Part shown: piece by piece, positions 20,633 to 33,741 of the stretch
Layout: the number at the start of each line of letters is the position of its first letter
How positions within the stretch are numbered: position 1 is the first letter of the stretch
Source: Mesoplasma lactucae ATCC 49193
GTDB lineage: Bacteria > Bacillota_I > Bacilli_A > Mycoplasmatales > Mycoplasmataceae
Length of the DNA stretch: 64,000 bases
Direction of reading: 5' to 3'
Assembly (NCBI RefSeq): GCF_002441935.1
Contig: NZ_CP023668.1
Location: 372,001-436,000, forward strand
Notes under the pieces: model-generated
Told to the model about the DNA's origin: nothing
The model's input: the letters and a program-made list of their open reading frames with translations, nothing else
Databases searched by the model: none
Made by a program: the position numbers and the translations under genes

Positions 20633-21709
20633 TTAAGCTTTTGTTCTCATTAATTCTCTTGGTGAACTTGTTAAACGTTCACTTCCAGTTTTTGTAATTA
20701 CAAAATCATCTTCAATTCGAACTCCACCAACACTAGGAATATAAATTCCAGGTTCAACCGTAATGGTCATTCCTTCTTTTAAAAGCTCACGACAACTTGG
20801 ATTTTCATAAGGTTCTTCATGAATTTCAATTCCTAATCCATGACCTAAACCATGGTTAAAATATCCTTCATAACCAGCATCAGCTATGAATTTGGCAACA
20901 GTGTTATGAATATCTGAACATATTGCTCCTGGCTTTAATAAACTGATTCCCAAAGATTGTGCTTGATAAACAGTGTCATAGATTTTTTGCATTTCTTCAG
21001 TTCCTTTTTCACCAACTAAAAAGGTTCTTGTTTGATCTGAAGCATAACCTTTGTAATAACATCCCATATCTAAGGTCACAAAGTCACCTTTTTTAATAAC
21101 ACGATTAGTTGGAACTGCATGTGGTTTTGATCCATTTTCACCACTAGCAACAATTGTATCAAAACTTAATTTATCAGCCCCATGTTTTAAAAATGAGTCA
21201 CTGACAAAAATGCTAATTTCTTGTTCGGTCATTTTTGGTTGTACAAATCTTAAAACATCCATAAAAACTTCATTTGTGATATCACAAGCTTTTTTAATAT
21301 AACTAATTTCTCTTTCATCTTTAATCATACGAATTTTATCAGTGTTAACTGGTAGTCATTCAAAGTCTTTTAAAGCTTGTTTATAGCCTTGATAATCACG
21401 ATATAAAACTCAATCAGATTCAAACCCAATCTTTTTAACTTCATCTTGTTTTAAGATATCAGTTATTAATTTATTTAAATCGCCTTTAAATCAAATGATT
21501 TCATCAATGTTTTCTAATTCTTTAGATTCTCTAGCAGCTGTAATATATCTTCCATCTAATAATAAATAACTTTTATTTTTAGTAATAAAAATATAACCCA
21601 AAGAAGAATGAAACTGTGAATATCAATAACGATTTTGTTCTGAATAAAGCATCATTGCATCAAGGTTATTTTCTTTTAATAAATTATTAATTATTTCTTT
21701 TTTATTCAT
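20633..21709 (-). CDS. pepP: Xaa-Pro aminopeptidase (M24 family)
   Basis: A 358-residue peptidase that removes N-terminal residues preceding proline. An N-terminal creatinase-like domain (about 1-125) is followed by the pita-bread domain with all metal ligands visible: LDMGC (Asp), YASDQTRT (Asp), NHGLGHGLGIEIHE (His), VEPGIY (Glu) and VRIEDD (Glu). The start at 21709 follows AAAGGATGAG. It could be the PepQ dipeptidase of the same family; the length and N-domain fit either. A terminator follows the stop, so it is probably a single-gene unit. Confidence 0.92.
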
Positions 21710-21773
21710 AAAAACTCATCCTTTATCTTTTTTATATATAACAATTATTGTTTTTGATTATAAAGCAAATAAA

Positions 21774-21815
21774 AAAGAAAAGAACCTGATAATCGCCTGA
21801 TTGGTCCTTTTCTTT
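21774..21815. terminator. Intrinsic terminator after rpmG
   Basis: Stem AAAGAAAAGAACC/GGTCCTTTTCTTT (one mismatch) with a 16-base loop; on the minus strand it is followed by a T-run. Confidence 0.75.
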
Positions 21816-21846
21816 AATTGTTTAGTTAATTTAAATTTATTAATTA

Positions 21847-21990
21847 CTATTTTTTTTGTTTGTGTAGTTCGTGTTTGTTACAATTTGAACAGTATTTTTT
21901 AACTTCTACTTTAGGAGATTTTTTATCGTTCTTCCCAATGTAGTTTTCGTTTTTACATTCACTACAACGTAAAATGATTTTTTCACGCAT
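21847..21990 (-). CDS. rpmG: 50S ribosomal protein L33
   Basis: A 47-residue ribosomal protein with the L33 zinc-ribbon pattern: [13 protein letters not shown] near the N-terminus and [12 protein letters not shown] near the C-terminus, so this is a C+ (zinc-binding) paralogue. It is too short for a general ORF scan but the match is clear over the whole length. It begins at ATG 21990 (MREKIILRC) with a GAGGTGA site upstream and ends at TAG. Confidence 0.95.
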   Translation of the reverse strand: MREKIILRCSECKNENYIGKNDKKSPKVEVKKYCSNCNKHELHKQKK

Positions 21991-22113
21991 TTTAAGTCAC
22001 CTCATTTGTCATATAAATTTAGCTAAAATTACATGATTAACATGCTTATTTATAATAGCAATTTTCTTTAAGAGTTTCAAGATAAACTCTGTGTAATAAA
22101 CTAAGAGATAAGT

Positions 22114-22119
22114 TATAAT
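22114..22119 (+). promoter_or_regulatory. -10 box upstream of the plus-strand lipoprotein gene
   Basis: A consensus TATAAT 76 bases before the lipoprotein start. The base pattern at the -35 distance (GTGTAA) is poor. A second AT-rich candidate (TATAGAT repeats at about 22138-22160) lies closer to the gene. Confidence 0.4.
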
Positions 22120-22194
22120 TAGAAGTACATAGTCTTATATAGATTTTATATAGATAAATATTTTACTTATGATTTTAAGGGAGAAAGAGAAATT

Positions 22195-23313
22195 ATGAAA
22201 AAATTACTTAGCATTTTAGCTGCAATTGGAATTACAGCAACAGCTTCAACAAGCGTTGTTGCTTGTTCTAAAAAAGATGGACAAGATGCTTCAGCAACTT
22301 TTAAAGATTATCAAGGATGAAAAGAAGAAGCCAAGAATAATCGTGATATTAGCGTTATTTTTGTTGGTGGAAGACAAAACTCTGATAGCTTAAGTTTCTT
22401 AGCGGCCCTAGAAACATGAACCGGGAATGGTAGTTTAACTCCAACTGACGTTCTTAAAAAAGATAATTATGAAGCAGCTACAAAAGCTATTTCGAACGTT
22501 ACCTCAAGTTCTGGAGATAAAGTTTATGAAACTGAAGTTAAAAAAATAATTCAAGGTTCTTCATGATGGCCTCCACTAAGCGATCATGTAGAGAATACAA
22601 AAAAATGATTTGATATGGAAGATTCCAACACTACCACAAAAGGATTGTCAGTTAATGCAATTCTTGTAAATGATATTACTAAATTTTGAAGTAGTAGTTT
22701 AGGTTCTGATATTAAAAGTGATATCTATAAAGACATTAACGATTTCGCAGATATGCTTATAAAAGATGAACCGACAGCTAATGAAGGTAGTGCAGACGAA
22801 GCCACAAATAAAAATGCTAAATCTCAAAGAGAAAGCAATTTAGATACTCAATTCAACAATGCTAAAGGGCCTTTCTTTATTATTATGAGAAATGGTAAAA
22901 TATGTGGTTTATCTTCTGGATATGTAAATTATGACGAGTTTTCTCCTACCCCATTAAGTAATGATTCAGGAAATCATACTGTTGCTCAAAACGCTCCTCA
23001 AGATATGAAGAATTTATTCACTTATTTATCTACAAATATGGCCACAAGTAATGCTTATACTTGAATATCTTCTAATAGTAATAAAGAAACTAATAAATCA
23101 GGTTTATTCAAAAATAATTTAGATTCTGTTCCATGAGGTTCAAAACAAACTGGTGGTTCAGGTGAAAATAACATTCCTGATTTAGATGCTCTTGGAAAAA
23201 AAGGAGAAGAAAATAAAGAAGATTCTAAAAAAGATAAAGATGACAAGTCTAAAGAAGAACCTAAAAAACAAGCCAATATTAAATTTAACATTGATGAAAA
23301 CAAATATCTTTAA
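22195..23313 (+). CDS. Predicted surface lipoprotein
   Basis: A 372-residue protein with a typical mollicute lipoprotein signal (MKKLLSILAAIGITATASTS, then VVAC); Cys24 would be lipidated after LspA cleavage. The mature protein is soluble, with many TGA-coded Trp plus a TGG codon in a Ser-Trp-Trp-Pro segment, and a lysine/glutamate-rich low-complexity region near the end (KKGEENKEDSKKDKDDKSKE). No enzymatic motif is recognised. It is on the plus strand, convergent with the tRNA cluster and bounded by a terminator. Start 22195 follows GGGAGAAAGAG. Confidence 0.85.
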
Positions 23314-23321
23314 TAATAATT

Positions 23322-23347
23322 AAAGCAAGGAAATTGATCCTTGCTTT
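23322..23347 (+). terminator. Intrinsic terminator of the lipoprotein gene
   Basis: Stem AAAGCAAGG/CCTTGCTTT with an 8-base loop followed by TTCTTTT, nine bases after the stop codon. Confidence 0.85.
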
Positions 23348-23410
23348 TCTTTTGCCCTATTTAAATTTTAAGCATAAAAAAAATCACCCGAAGGTGATGT
23401 AATTTTCAAA

Positions 23411-23500
23411 TGGTCCCCGAGGCCGGACTTGAACCGGCACGGGCGATTAAGCCCGCTGGATTTTAAGTCCAGTGCGTCTACCAATTCCGCCACTCGGGGA
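23411..23500 (-). tRNA. tRNA-Leu (anticodon UAA)
   Basis: A 90-base class II tRNA with a long variable arm and encoded CCA. The anticodon stem CTGGA/TCCAG encloses loop CTTAAAA, giving anticodon UAA. T-arm GGTTCAAGT is present. Last gene of the five-tRNA cluster. Confidence 0.97.
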
Positions 23501-23528
23501 TAAAAATCCAAAATATAAAAATAAATAA

Positions 23529-23605
<77 letters not shown>

Positions 23606-23609
23606 TTGA

Positions 23610-23684
23610 TGGCTGGGCCAGCTGGATTCGAACCAGCGCGTGAAGGAGTCAAAGTCCTTTGCCTTACCGCTTGGCTATGGCCCA
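23610..23684 (-). tRNA. tRNA-Gln (anticodon UUG)
   Basis: A 75-base cloverleaf with encoded CCA. The acceptor stem TGGGCCA/TGGCCCA and the anticodon stem AAGGA/TCCTT enclose CTTTGAC, giving UUG. Confidence 0.96.
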
Positions 23685-23687
23685 ATA

Positions 23688-23772
23688 TGGTGGAAGGGGA
23701 GGGATTCGAACCCCCGAACCGAAAGGAAGTGGGTTACAGCCACCCGCGTTTGGCCTCTTCGCTACCCTTCCA
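23688..23772 (-). tRNA. tRNA-Tyr (anticodon GUA)
   Basis: An 85-base class II tRNA with a long variable arm and encoded CCA. The anticodon loop CTGTAAC lies within GGTGG/CCACT-type pairing, giving GUA. It follows tRNA-Thr by 12 bases. Confidence 0.96.
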
Positions 23773-23784
23773 TATTAATAACAA

Positions 23785-23860
23785 TGGTGCTGTCTAAAGG
23801 AATCGAACCTTCGACCTATTGATTACTAGTCAATTGCTCTACCGACTGAGCTAAGACAGC
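23785..23860 (-). tRNA. tRNA-Thr (anticodon AGU)
   Basis: A 76-base cloverleaf with encoded CCA. Anticodon stem ATTGA/TCAAT encloses CTAGTAA, giving AGU. It is first in the cluster, 29 bases after the -10 box. Confidence 0.96.
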
Positions 23861-23888
23861 GATTTGGGCTTTTGCTAACAACTTTTAA

Positions 23889-23918
23889 ATTATAACTTTT
23901 TGAATTATTAAAAGTCAA
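23889..23918 (-). promoter_or_regulatory. Promoter of the tRNA cluster
   Basis: On the minus strand -35 TTGACT (23918-23913), 18-base spacer and -10 TATAAT (23894-23889), 29 bases before tRNA-Thr. Five tRNAs would be cut from one transcript. Confidence 0.8.
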
Positions 23919-24055
23919 TAATAATTAATCTTTTTTTCAAATGTCTTTTTATTAAACTTGTTAAGCTCTTAAGCACTTAGTTATTATCTACAATAATCCT
24001 TTAAAAATCAAGAAAAAAAAGGATTTTTTCCTAAGATTTATGGAAAAGTTTTTGA

Positions 24056-24955
24056 TTAATCAATTACTTTAAATAAATCTTTAAATCCTTTTGATTTCTT
24101 ATTAGTTTTTTTAGCTTGTTTTTTCTCAAATTTAGCTTTTTGTTTTGGAGTCATTCTTAACTCTTTCAAAGGAGTTAATTCTTTATCCATATATTCATCA
24201 CGATTTTTTTCAATTTCTTTTTGAACTAAATTAGCAAGATCAGTTGTTGATGAAGCTAAAAGTTTATTTCCTTGAATCGGTTTTCCAAAAATAACTTTAA
24301 CAGTTACTCTTCCATGTTTACGATTTGGAGCAAATACTTTATATGAGTCAATAAAGGTTACTGGGATAATTGGTGCATTAGCCATTTTTGCTAGTTTCAT
24401 TGAAGCTGGCTGAATTTCACCAATTTCGTTTGAATATGAACGAGTTCCGGTCGGGAATAAAACCATACTACGTTTGAAATCTACAATTAAATCTTTACTT
24501 TCTTTAAAAGCTTGTAAAGCACTTCTTGGTGAATTTCTATCAAGTGGAACAGAATCAATTAAGTTTAAGAAGCGTGAGGCTTTCTTATCATTTCATAGTT
24601 CTTTTTTAGCAATGAAAGCAAGCGGTTGTTGACGTTGAAAATCATTAATTGCTAATAAAGCAATTACATCAAAGTTAGATTCATGGTTTGGCATTAAAAC
24701 AACCCCTTTATCTAATCAGTTTTCAATTCCTTGAACTTGAATATCGACATCAAATAAAGGCATAGCTTTTTGGACTCTTTTGCTTAATCAGTCATAGCGG
24801 TATTGTTCACTATAAGCCAAAGGATCTTTTTTGTTCTTTTTGTTAATCTTTTTAGCTTTTTTATAGGTATGTAAAGCACTAGGTCAGTCATAAACCATTT
24901 TTCCCTTATCGACAAAAAACTTTTCTTTTGGTTGTTCTTTTTGTTTTTTACTCAT
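24056..24955 (-). CDS. plsC: 1-acyl-sn-glycerol-3-phosphate acyltransferase
   Basis: PlsC adds the second acyl chain to lysophosphatidate at the membrane. The 299-residue product carries the acyltransferase block I NHESNFD (H-x4-D), block II around SVPLDR, block III as FPTGTRS (Thr in place of the common Glu) and block IV with NAPIIPVTFIDS. The N-terminal 70 residues and C-terminal 45 residues are lysine-rich extensions. TAA at 24056-24058 is the stop. It is followed by 45 bases and preceded in transcription by acpS, so acpS and plsC may be cotranscribed. Confidence 0.92.
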
Positions 24956-24999
24956 TTTAAAATCTCCTTAAATAATAATATTATTTTATCATTCTTATT

Positions 25000-25338
25000 T
25001 TATTTATCTTGTATTTGGTTAATAGCAATTGCTGTAGCATATTTTTTTTCATGAGAAATTGATACTAAGATGTTTTCAAATCCTTTTGAAGTTATGATTG
25101 GTGCACCATTTTTGTTATAGCCAATATTTATTTTGTTCATAATAACTCTTTTATCTGTAGCTTTAATAATTGCTTCTTTACAAGCTCATCTACCAGCTAC
25201 AAATTCTCTTTTTCTTTTCTTATCACTCATATTATTAAAACGTTTTAATTCTTCTGTTGATAGGACTTTAGTTAAAAACTTATCATTTAGTTTAATACGC
25301 TTAATTTCCACAATATCAGTTCCAATTTGTTCAATCAT
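25000..25338 (-). CDS. acpS: Holo-[acyl-carrier-protein] synthase
   Basis: AcpS transfers phosphopantetheine from CoA to acyl carrier protein. The 112-residue product has both family motifs: GTDIVEIKRI with the Mg-binding Asp at residue 8, and FVAGRWACKEAIIKA with the second metal-binding Glu. One in-frame TGA is read as Trp inside the second motif, which is why the gene is invisible under the standard code. Start ATG 25338 (MIEQIGTD) follows AAGGAG. Presence of acpS next to plsC is consistent with an ACP used in lipid or lipoate metabolism. Confidence 0.94.
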
Positions 25339-25360
25339 AACTTATTTCTCCTTCTATAAA

Positions 25361-25386
25361 AAAATAGGCTTTATATAGCCTATTTT
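25361..25386. terminator. Intrinsic terminator after the rhomboid-like gene
   Basis: Stem AAAATAGGC/GCCTATTTT with an 8-base loop and A/T runs outside, between the rhomboid-like gene and acpS. Confidence 0.75.
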
Positions 25387-25396
25387 ATCTTATTTA

Positions 25397-26770
25397 TTAA
25401 AGTGGTGATACAACACTAATTGAACCATCAGCATATTTAGTAATATCAATGTCGGTTCAACCAATTTTATGAAGAATACTTGATGCATGTTCTGGTGTCA
25501 TAAAGTTTCTATCAACATAACACATTAATGTATAAATTACGTTTCCATCTTTTCCAGGTACGTATTGTGGAATTGACATAAAGATAATCGGCATTAAAAG
25601 CACAATTAATAAAACGATGATTGGTAAAATTAATTTTCAGTTTGCGTTCTTATAGTCATAAGTAAACATAAAACTTACAGCTCCACCAGTAGCAATTCCA
25701 ACTAAAATTGGTAAATATTCAGTTCCAGAAATAAACATTGGTAGGATGATTAAAAATAGGATTGGTGTAACTAATCTAGTTTTAGTAAATTTTGCTCAAA
25801 CATTTTTATCACCAGCTACAGTTAAAGCTAATGTACCAAGAGTTATTCCATAGATTGGTAAAACTCCTCCAGTTACATAATTTGGTGTCATTACAGAGCT
25901 AAAAAATCCAACCAAGATATAACTAATTAAGAATGATAATAGGAATTTTCAACTACTAATTGAAAACTCAGTCATTTTAAAGAGCTTGTAAATGTTAAAT
26001 CCAACCAGAATTGTAATTGCAACTCCCACAAATCAATTTGCAGAAATAGCACTAAATCCATAAGTTAAGATTCTTCAACCTTCTCCGCCTAAAATTGTTA
26101 AATGATAAGTAGTTCCTCCAGAAAATAGTCTAGCAACTCCATTATTCGGAGTATAACCTCAAACTGAAGTTATGATTTGTGCAATGATTGGTAAAATTAC
26201 AAACAACATTAATAGTAATGAAGAACCTCAATAAGTTGTTTTATTCATTCGACTATTAAAGCTTTTTAAAACTTGTTGTAGCTGTTGTTCATTTGTAATT
26301 TGTGAAACATCAATGTTATTTAAATCATCAATTGCTTCTTTATTTTGCTGTGATTCAGGTTTTAACTCTTCAACAGTTTCATTAACACTAAAATCGATAT
26401 CATTTGCTGTTGCAAAGAAACGGTCTAGTTGCATTTTTAAGAATTTTTCATTAGTTGAAACAATGATTGTAGTATTATTGATTTTTTCAGTCACACTATC
26501 TTTTGTTTCATCTAAATAAATTTCAATAATTTGTAAATCTTGTTTATTAACTTGTTTTGTTTTTGCTAATTTAGTTACAAAAGAATCAAGCTCAACATCT
26601 TTTTTCTTAGAATCATATTTCTTAGCAATTTTAATTAAAGAAACATCGAACTTAGTTGAATAAAGATAGCAAGTATCACGATTTAATTTTGACGGTAAAA
26701 CTTTGTAATTGAACTGTTTATCAAAGAAAAAGACTATAGCATTTTTATATTGATTGTAGTCAAAACTCAT
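25397..26770 (-). CDS. Rhomboid-like membrane protein lacking the catalytic serine
   Basis: A 457-residue protein with a soluble N-terminal domain (about 1-175, charged, with coiled-coil tendency near the end) and six or more membrane helices. GEGWRILTYGFSA, after a first helix, matches the rhomboid signature GE.WR..T..F.H, but the expected HxxxN segment is changed (SANWFVGVAITILVGFN), the GxSG motif appears as TGGVLPIYG, and the last-helix His is missing. It therefore looks like an inactive rhomboid relative. A C-terminal soluble tail of about 60 residues follows. It starts 3 bases after rluD ends and is likely in the ileS-lspA-rluD operon. The assignment by pattern alone is moderate. Confidence 0.65.
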
Positions 26771-26773
26771 TCG

Positions 26774-27697
26774 TTATTCCCCTTTTCTTAATTCTTCAAT
26801 CTTGGTTTTAAATTCTTGTGGTAATTCTGATGTGAATTCCATTTTTTCACCAGTCACAGGATGGTTAAAAGTTAGTTTATGAGCATGTAGATATTGTCCA
26901 TAATCTGTTGCTTTTTCACGCATTCTTCCATATTGTGGGTCATTTAAAACTGGATGGTTAATGTATTTAAAGTGTACCCTAATTTGGTGGGTTCTTCCAG
27001 TATCAATTTTAACTGAAACTTCTGTTGCGTTATTGAATCTTTCCATAACTTTAAATCTTGTTACAGCTGGTTTTGAATTCTTACCTGTAACCATCATTTT
27101 TTTACGGTCAGTTTCACTTCTTCCGATTGGTGCATCAATAATAGCTTCATCTGGATCAATTTCTCCAGCTACAAGCGCAATATATTCTTTTTCAATTTCA
27201 TTATTCTTTAGCATTTCTGTTAATTTTTTATGAGCACGATCAGTTTTAGCAACGATTAATAAACCAGTTGTTTGTTTATCAATTCGATGAACAATTCCAG
27301 GACGTTCAACCCCACCAATTCCAGATAAATCTTTAACATGGTGCATTAAAGCGTTTACCATTGTTCCAGAATAGTTTCCTGGAGCTGGGTGAACAACCAT
27401 ATCATTTGGTTTATCAACAACTAAAATGTCATCATCTTCATAAACAATATTTAAAGGAATATCTTCAGCAACAATTTCAGAAGAAGCTATTTCAGGAATA
27501 GTAATTGTAATTTCATCATCGTTTTTTACTTTGAAGTTCGGGTTAGCTGTTTCACCGTTAACCATAACGTTCCCATTATCAATCATTTTTTTAACATAAG
27601 AACGTGAAAAGTCGAATTCAGTTTTTAAATTATCAACTAAAAACTTATCAATTCTCTCTTCTTTATTTAGCCCTTCGACTTTAATTACTTTTTCCAT
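26774..27697 (-). CDS. rluD: 23S rRNA pseudouridine synthase, RluD type
   Basis: A 307-residue enzyme of the RluA/RluD family, with an N-terminal S4 RNA-binding domain (ERIDKFLVDNL... FSRSYVKKMIDNG) and the catalytic domain with DKPNDMVVHPA and GIVHRIDKQTTGLLIVAKT, where Asp is the catalytic residue; RTHQIRVHF follows near residue 240. The family modifies 23S rRNA uridines; which paralogue it is cannot be decided here. The ATG at 27697 lies inside the end of lspA (17-base overlap). Confidence 0.94.
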   Translation of the reverse strand: MEKVIKVEGLNKEERIDKFLVDNLKTEFDFSRSYVKKMIDNGNVMVNGETANPNFKVKNDDEITITIPEIASSEIVAEDIPLNIVYEDDDILVVDKPNDMVVHPAPGNYSGTMVNALMHHVKDLSGIGGVERPGIVHRIDKQTTGLLIVAKTDRAHKKLTEMLKNNEIEKEYIALVAGEIDPDEAIIDAPIGRSETDRKKMMVTGKNSKPAVTRFKVMERFNNATEVSVKIDTGRTHQIRVHFKYINHPVLNDPQYGRMREKATDYGQYLHAHKLTFNHPVTGEKMEFTSELPQEFKTKIEELRKGE

Positions 27698-28460
27698 TTT
27701 GTTTCTCCCTAACTTTTTCTAGTTTTTGTTTTGCTTTTAATTCTCTAGCGCTTAATTGTTGTGATGGTTCAACAATTACTTCATCAGTTTTAACAACCGT
27801 TTTTCCTTTTTTGTGTTCAACATCAATTTTTGTCATAACATGATTTAAATTATTTTCAGGTTCTCTCAAACTATCATGATGTTTGCTTTTTATAGCTCCA
27901 TCAATTGACATTACAATCTCAATAATTAAATCAATAACTAAAATGATTACTCCAATATTTACTAAAACATCAGCAATGTTGAAAATATAATTTGCAGAAC
28001 CTAAGACTTCAAATCCTCAAACAAGAAAGTCGATAACCCCACCTTTTTGTCCGGCATTTTCATATCCAGGTGCTACTGCTGGAGCTCAAGCTCTAGCAAT
28101 TAGGTTGGCAAATGAACCCCCAAGAATAAAGACGATTGCAATCAACCATTTTTTATCATTTAAAAAGATAAAAATCACAAAAGCAATGATCGTTACAATT
28201 GATGCTAAAGCAATCGCTAATCCAGCATCTCCAGCATTAGCACCATAAGCACTACCTGGATTAATAATAAATTTTAAATGTAAAAAGTGAGGAATAAAGT
28301 CTGCTTCTTGACCTTGAGTCATAGTAAATTGCACAGCTATTTTTGTAGCTCAATCTACTAAAACAAGAACAACAAATAATGGTAAGCAAACTGTTAATTT
28401 GAATTTTCATTCATAATTATGGTTTTTTAATCATAACTTTAAATTATCAGTTCAAGTCAT
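27681..28460 (-). CDS. lspA: Lipoprotein signal peptidase II with C-terminal extension
   Basis: LspA cleaves the signal peptide of diacylglyceryl-modified lipoproteins. The product is 259 residues against about 150-170 for most family members. Four helices are visible, with the family motifs INPGSAYG, GSFANLIARA, GGVIDFLVW (catalytic Asp) and FNIADVLVNIGV (catalytic Asp). After the last helix a charged, Lys/Glu-rich tail of about 70 residues (from about 187) has no counterpart in the usual family. It serves the several lipoproteins seen in the window. The operon order ileS-lspA-rluD is conserved in Firmicutes relatives. Confidence 0.93.
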
Positions 28461-28490
28461 TTATTCTTTTCCTCACTTTTATTAATATTT

Positions 28491-31229
<2,739 letters not shown>

Positions 31230-31257
31230 TGTGATAATTTCTCCTTTAAAAAAATAA

Positions 31258-31540
31258 AAAACTTCGTCCTTAATTAAAAGGAGCGAAGTTTTCCGCGGTA
31301 CCATCCTTGATTGATAAACTTATTTTAGTTTATCCACTTGATTAAATAGTGCATCGGCACCAGCGTAGAATTCTAATCTCATTAATAAAATAATGATTTC
31401 TTTTCTAAAATACCAAAAGGTGATATTAAAGAAGGTTTCTATGTTAACTCACACCAACCGTTAACTCTCTGTTGTAGAAATTGACTTCTTCTTTTTGTCC
31501 TTTTTACCTAAAATATTTAATTTCAAATAAATTTTTATAG
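31258..31540 (-). promoter_or_regulatory. T-box riboswitch leader of ileS
   Basis: On the minus strand, between a -10 box TATAAT (31550-31545) and ileS, a T-box leader is visible: the conserved T-box sequence AAGGATGGTACCGCGG (31308-31293), followed directly by a terminator stem AAAACTTCG/CGAAGTTTT (31292-31258) with a U-tail. Upstream hairpins correspond to Stem I; a possible isoleucine specifier codon AUC lies at 31424-31422 in AATATCACC. Uncharged tRNA-Ile would stabilise the antiterminator and raise ileS-lspA-rluD expression. The T-box and terminator are clear; the specifier position is tentative. Confidence 0.9.
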
Positions 31541-31591
31541 GTTAATTATATCGTAAATAGGTTTTAATTTCATTTTGAAATTTCAAACATT

Positions 31592-32656
31592 TTATTCCTT
31601 TTGATTTTGTTTTTGCTGTTCTTCTTGTTTTTTGAATCAACGTTCTGTTCTTGATTCACGTTCCACCTGTTCAACAATCGTTTTCATCTCATCAGAAGAT
31701 GAAGCTAAGTTAATCATACGTTCTCGATGTAAGGTTTTTACTTCATCAATTGATTTTGCCGACTTAACTTGGTGAATATATCTAGATGATGATTCATCAA
31801 CAATAAATTCTCCATATTTGTTTCTTTTGTGGAATGAATATAGATATAGATATCTTGCTTGGAAAGCAACTGCATAAATCAAGATCATTGCTAAAGCTAA
31901 GATGTAAGGCAATCAAGCCAAACCATTATATCCGAAGTCAATATCATAAGAAGCAATATCTCCCATAGCAGGTTTTGTATAAATAAAGTCTGTTGCGTTA
32001 ACAAACCCACATTGTACAATGTTAATTACATATCTAAATGGGTGAAGATATAATAAATAGTTTAATCATTTAACATTTAAGATAACTTCAAACGGGAATC
32101 CTAAACCTAAAAAGTACATGGTTGTGAAATAAACCATCAATCCAGTCATTTGTGAGATTTTTTCATTTTTAATATAAATATAAATCACTGAAGCTACAAC
32201 ATATGAAGTAATTCAGCAAAGTACTAATCCACTTCAAACCATTCCTTGATTAGCATTTGGTAATAAGGCTCTTTGGTCTTGAAAGAAAATCATTGCAACT
32301 GCAAACATAATTGTACAAATTAAAGCAGTTGAGAAAATGTTGAAAACTAAACTAGTTAAAGTTTGAATTCATTGGGGAGCTGGTGAAAGCGTTAGTCTTT
32401 CAGTAAACCCTTCTTCTCTAAAGTTAGAAAAAGTTTTAACTTGAATATGACAGGCGTTACGAACTAATCCAACACAAACTCCAGACATCATTAGAAATGG
32501 ATCACTTGATTTAAAAGCTAATCAACAAACCATTGTATATAAAGAAACTCCTAAACCTAAAAATAGGTTCATAACGTTTTGACTTCAAAAGGCGAATTGT
32601 AATTTAAATAAACCACAAAAGATATTTCAGTCGTTCTTTCATCCTTTATCAAACAT
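31592..32656 (-). CDS. ABC-2 type transporter permease (second subunit)
   Basis: A 354-residue membrane protein with six predicted helices in the layout of ABC-2 permeases, and an ABC-2-like motif FREEGFTERLTLSPAPQW between helices 2 and 3. The C-terminal 90 residues are soluble and charged, with HQVKSAKSIDEVKTLH. It starts at ATG 32656 sharing one base with the stop of the first permease (TAATG), so it is translated as part of a three-gene operon. Substrate is unknown. Confidence 0.82.
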
Positions 32657-33741
32657 TACTTATCGCCTCCTTTCGGAAGCTTTTTATTTTCTTTTTTTAA
32701 TAATCTAGCTTTGTTCTCAGCCTGCATAATTTCTTCAATATCATAATTACTATTTGAGTTAATGTAATTAATAATTGCTTGAAGTTCTTCTGGTGTTTTT
32801 GCTTTTTTAATATTATTGATGTAGCGTAAGTGCATTTGCACTCCGTTATAGTTTTTATATTTTCTTAATCCATAGTTATAACGGTGGTTAATAACTAATA
32901 AAGTTAAGATTCCAAATAATAAACATCAACCTAAAGTAATTACAGTTGGTAATCATCAACCATTACCACCATATCCAAAACCATGCATTCCTAATCAAGA
33001 ATCAGGTTTAACTCCACCACCAGCAGCAACAACATCCATCCCAATTGTCGGAAAGGCCATAGTATTTGCAGTTCCAACTCAAGCAGCTTGCATAATTGCT
33101 AAAGGATAACGGTGAGGTGCTATGTATAAGAAGATATTTAATCCTTTATAGTTCCCAACAACGTTTCAAGGAATTCCTAATCCTAATAAATACATCGGTC
33201 CAAAGTATGAAAATAATGAAATTACTAAAACTCAGTCTTTCTTCTTAATGAATGTTGATAAGAATAACGCCATCACATTTGATAAGAAAACATTTAAAAC
33301 AAATCCAACAAAGAAAGGTCCTCATTGAACATAAGTTAAGATTTGACGTTGAGATTTAAAAATCATAGCAAAACCAAACAAGATTAAAGCTACTAAAATA
33401 TTAATAAATCAGTTAAAAGTTAAAATTGAAACAATCACTAACGTTTTAGAAACTGGTGTATCTGCTAGCCTATTAAAGAATTTCTTTTGTTTTCAATCAC
33501 CAATGGTTAAGTTTAAGTTATATTGAGAGTTACGAATAATACTAATCCCAATTGCTGAAGCTAAGATGAAGGGGTCGGTTGCAAACCCACCCTTTGCAGG
33601 TTTAAAAGCAATTCAACAAATCATAGTAATAGTTGTTAAAATAAATCCTAAAACTAAGTTAACTGGATCTGTAAAGTAGTTAATTGATTGAATCTTTCAA
33701 AGCTTAGCTAAGATTGTATAGCGACGCTTTACCTTATTCAT
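32656..33741 (-). CDS. ABC-2 type transporter permease (first subunit)
   Basis: A 361-residue paralogue of the next gene in the operon, with the same length, six helices and a similar soluble C-terminal tail (YINNIKKAKTPEELQAIINY). Corresponding motif DWKQKKFFNRLADTPVSKT sits between helices 2 and 3. It shares base 33741 with the stop of the upstream ATPase gene and base 32656 with the start of the second permease; both junctions read TAATG. The two permeases probably form a heterodimer. Confidence 0.82.

Noticed and set aside
25000-25338. A frameshift near the start of acpS
   Set aside because: A first reading seemed to show an extra T, but re-reading gives CAGTTCCAATT, and the frame is continuous from ATG 25338 to TAA 25000-25002 with both AcpS motifs.
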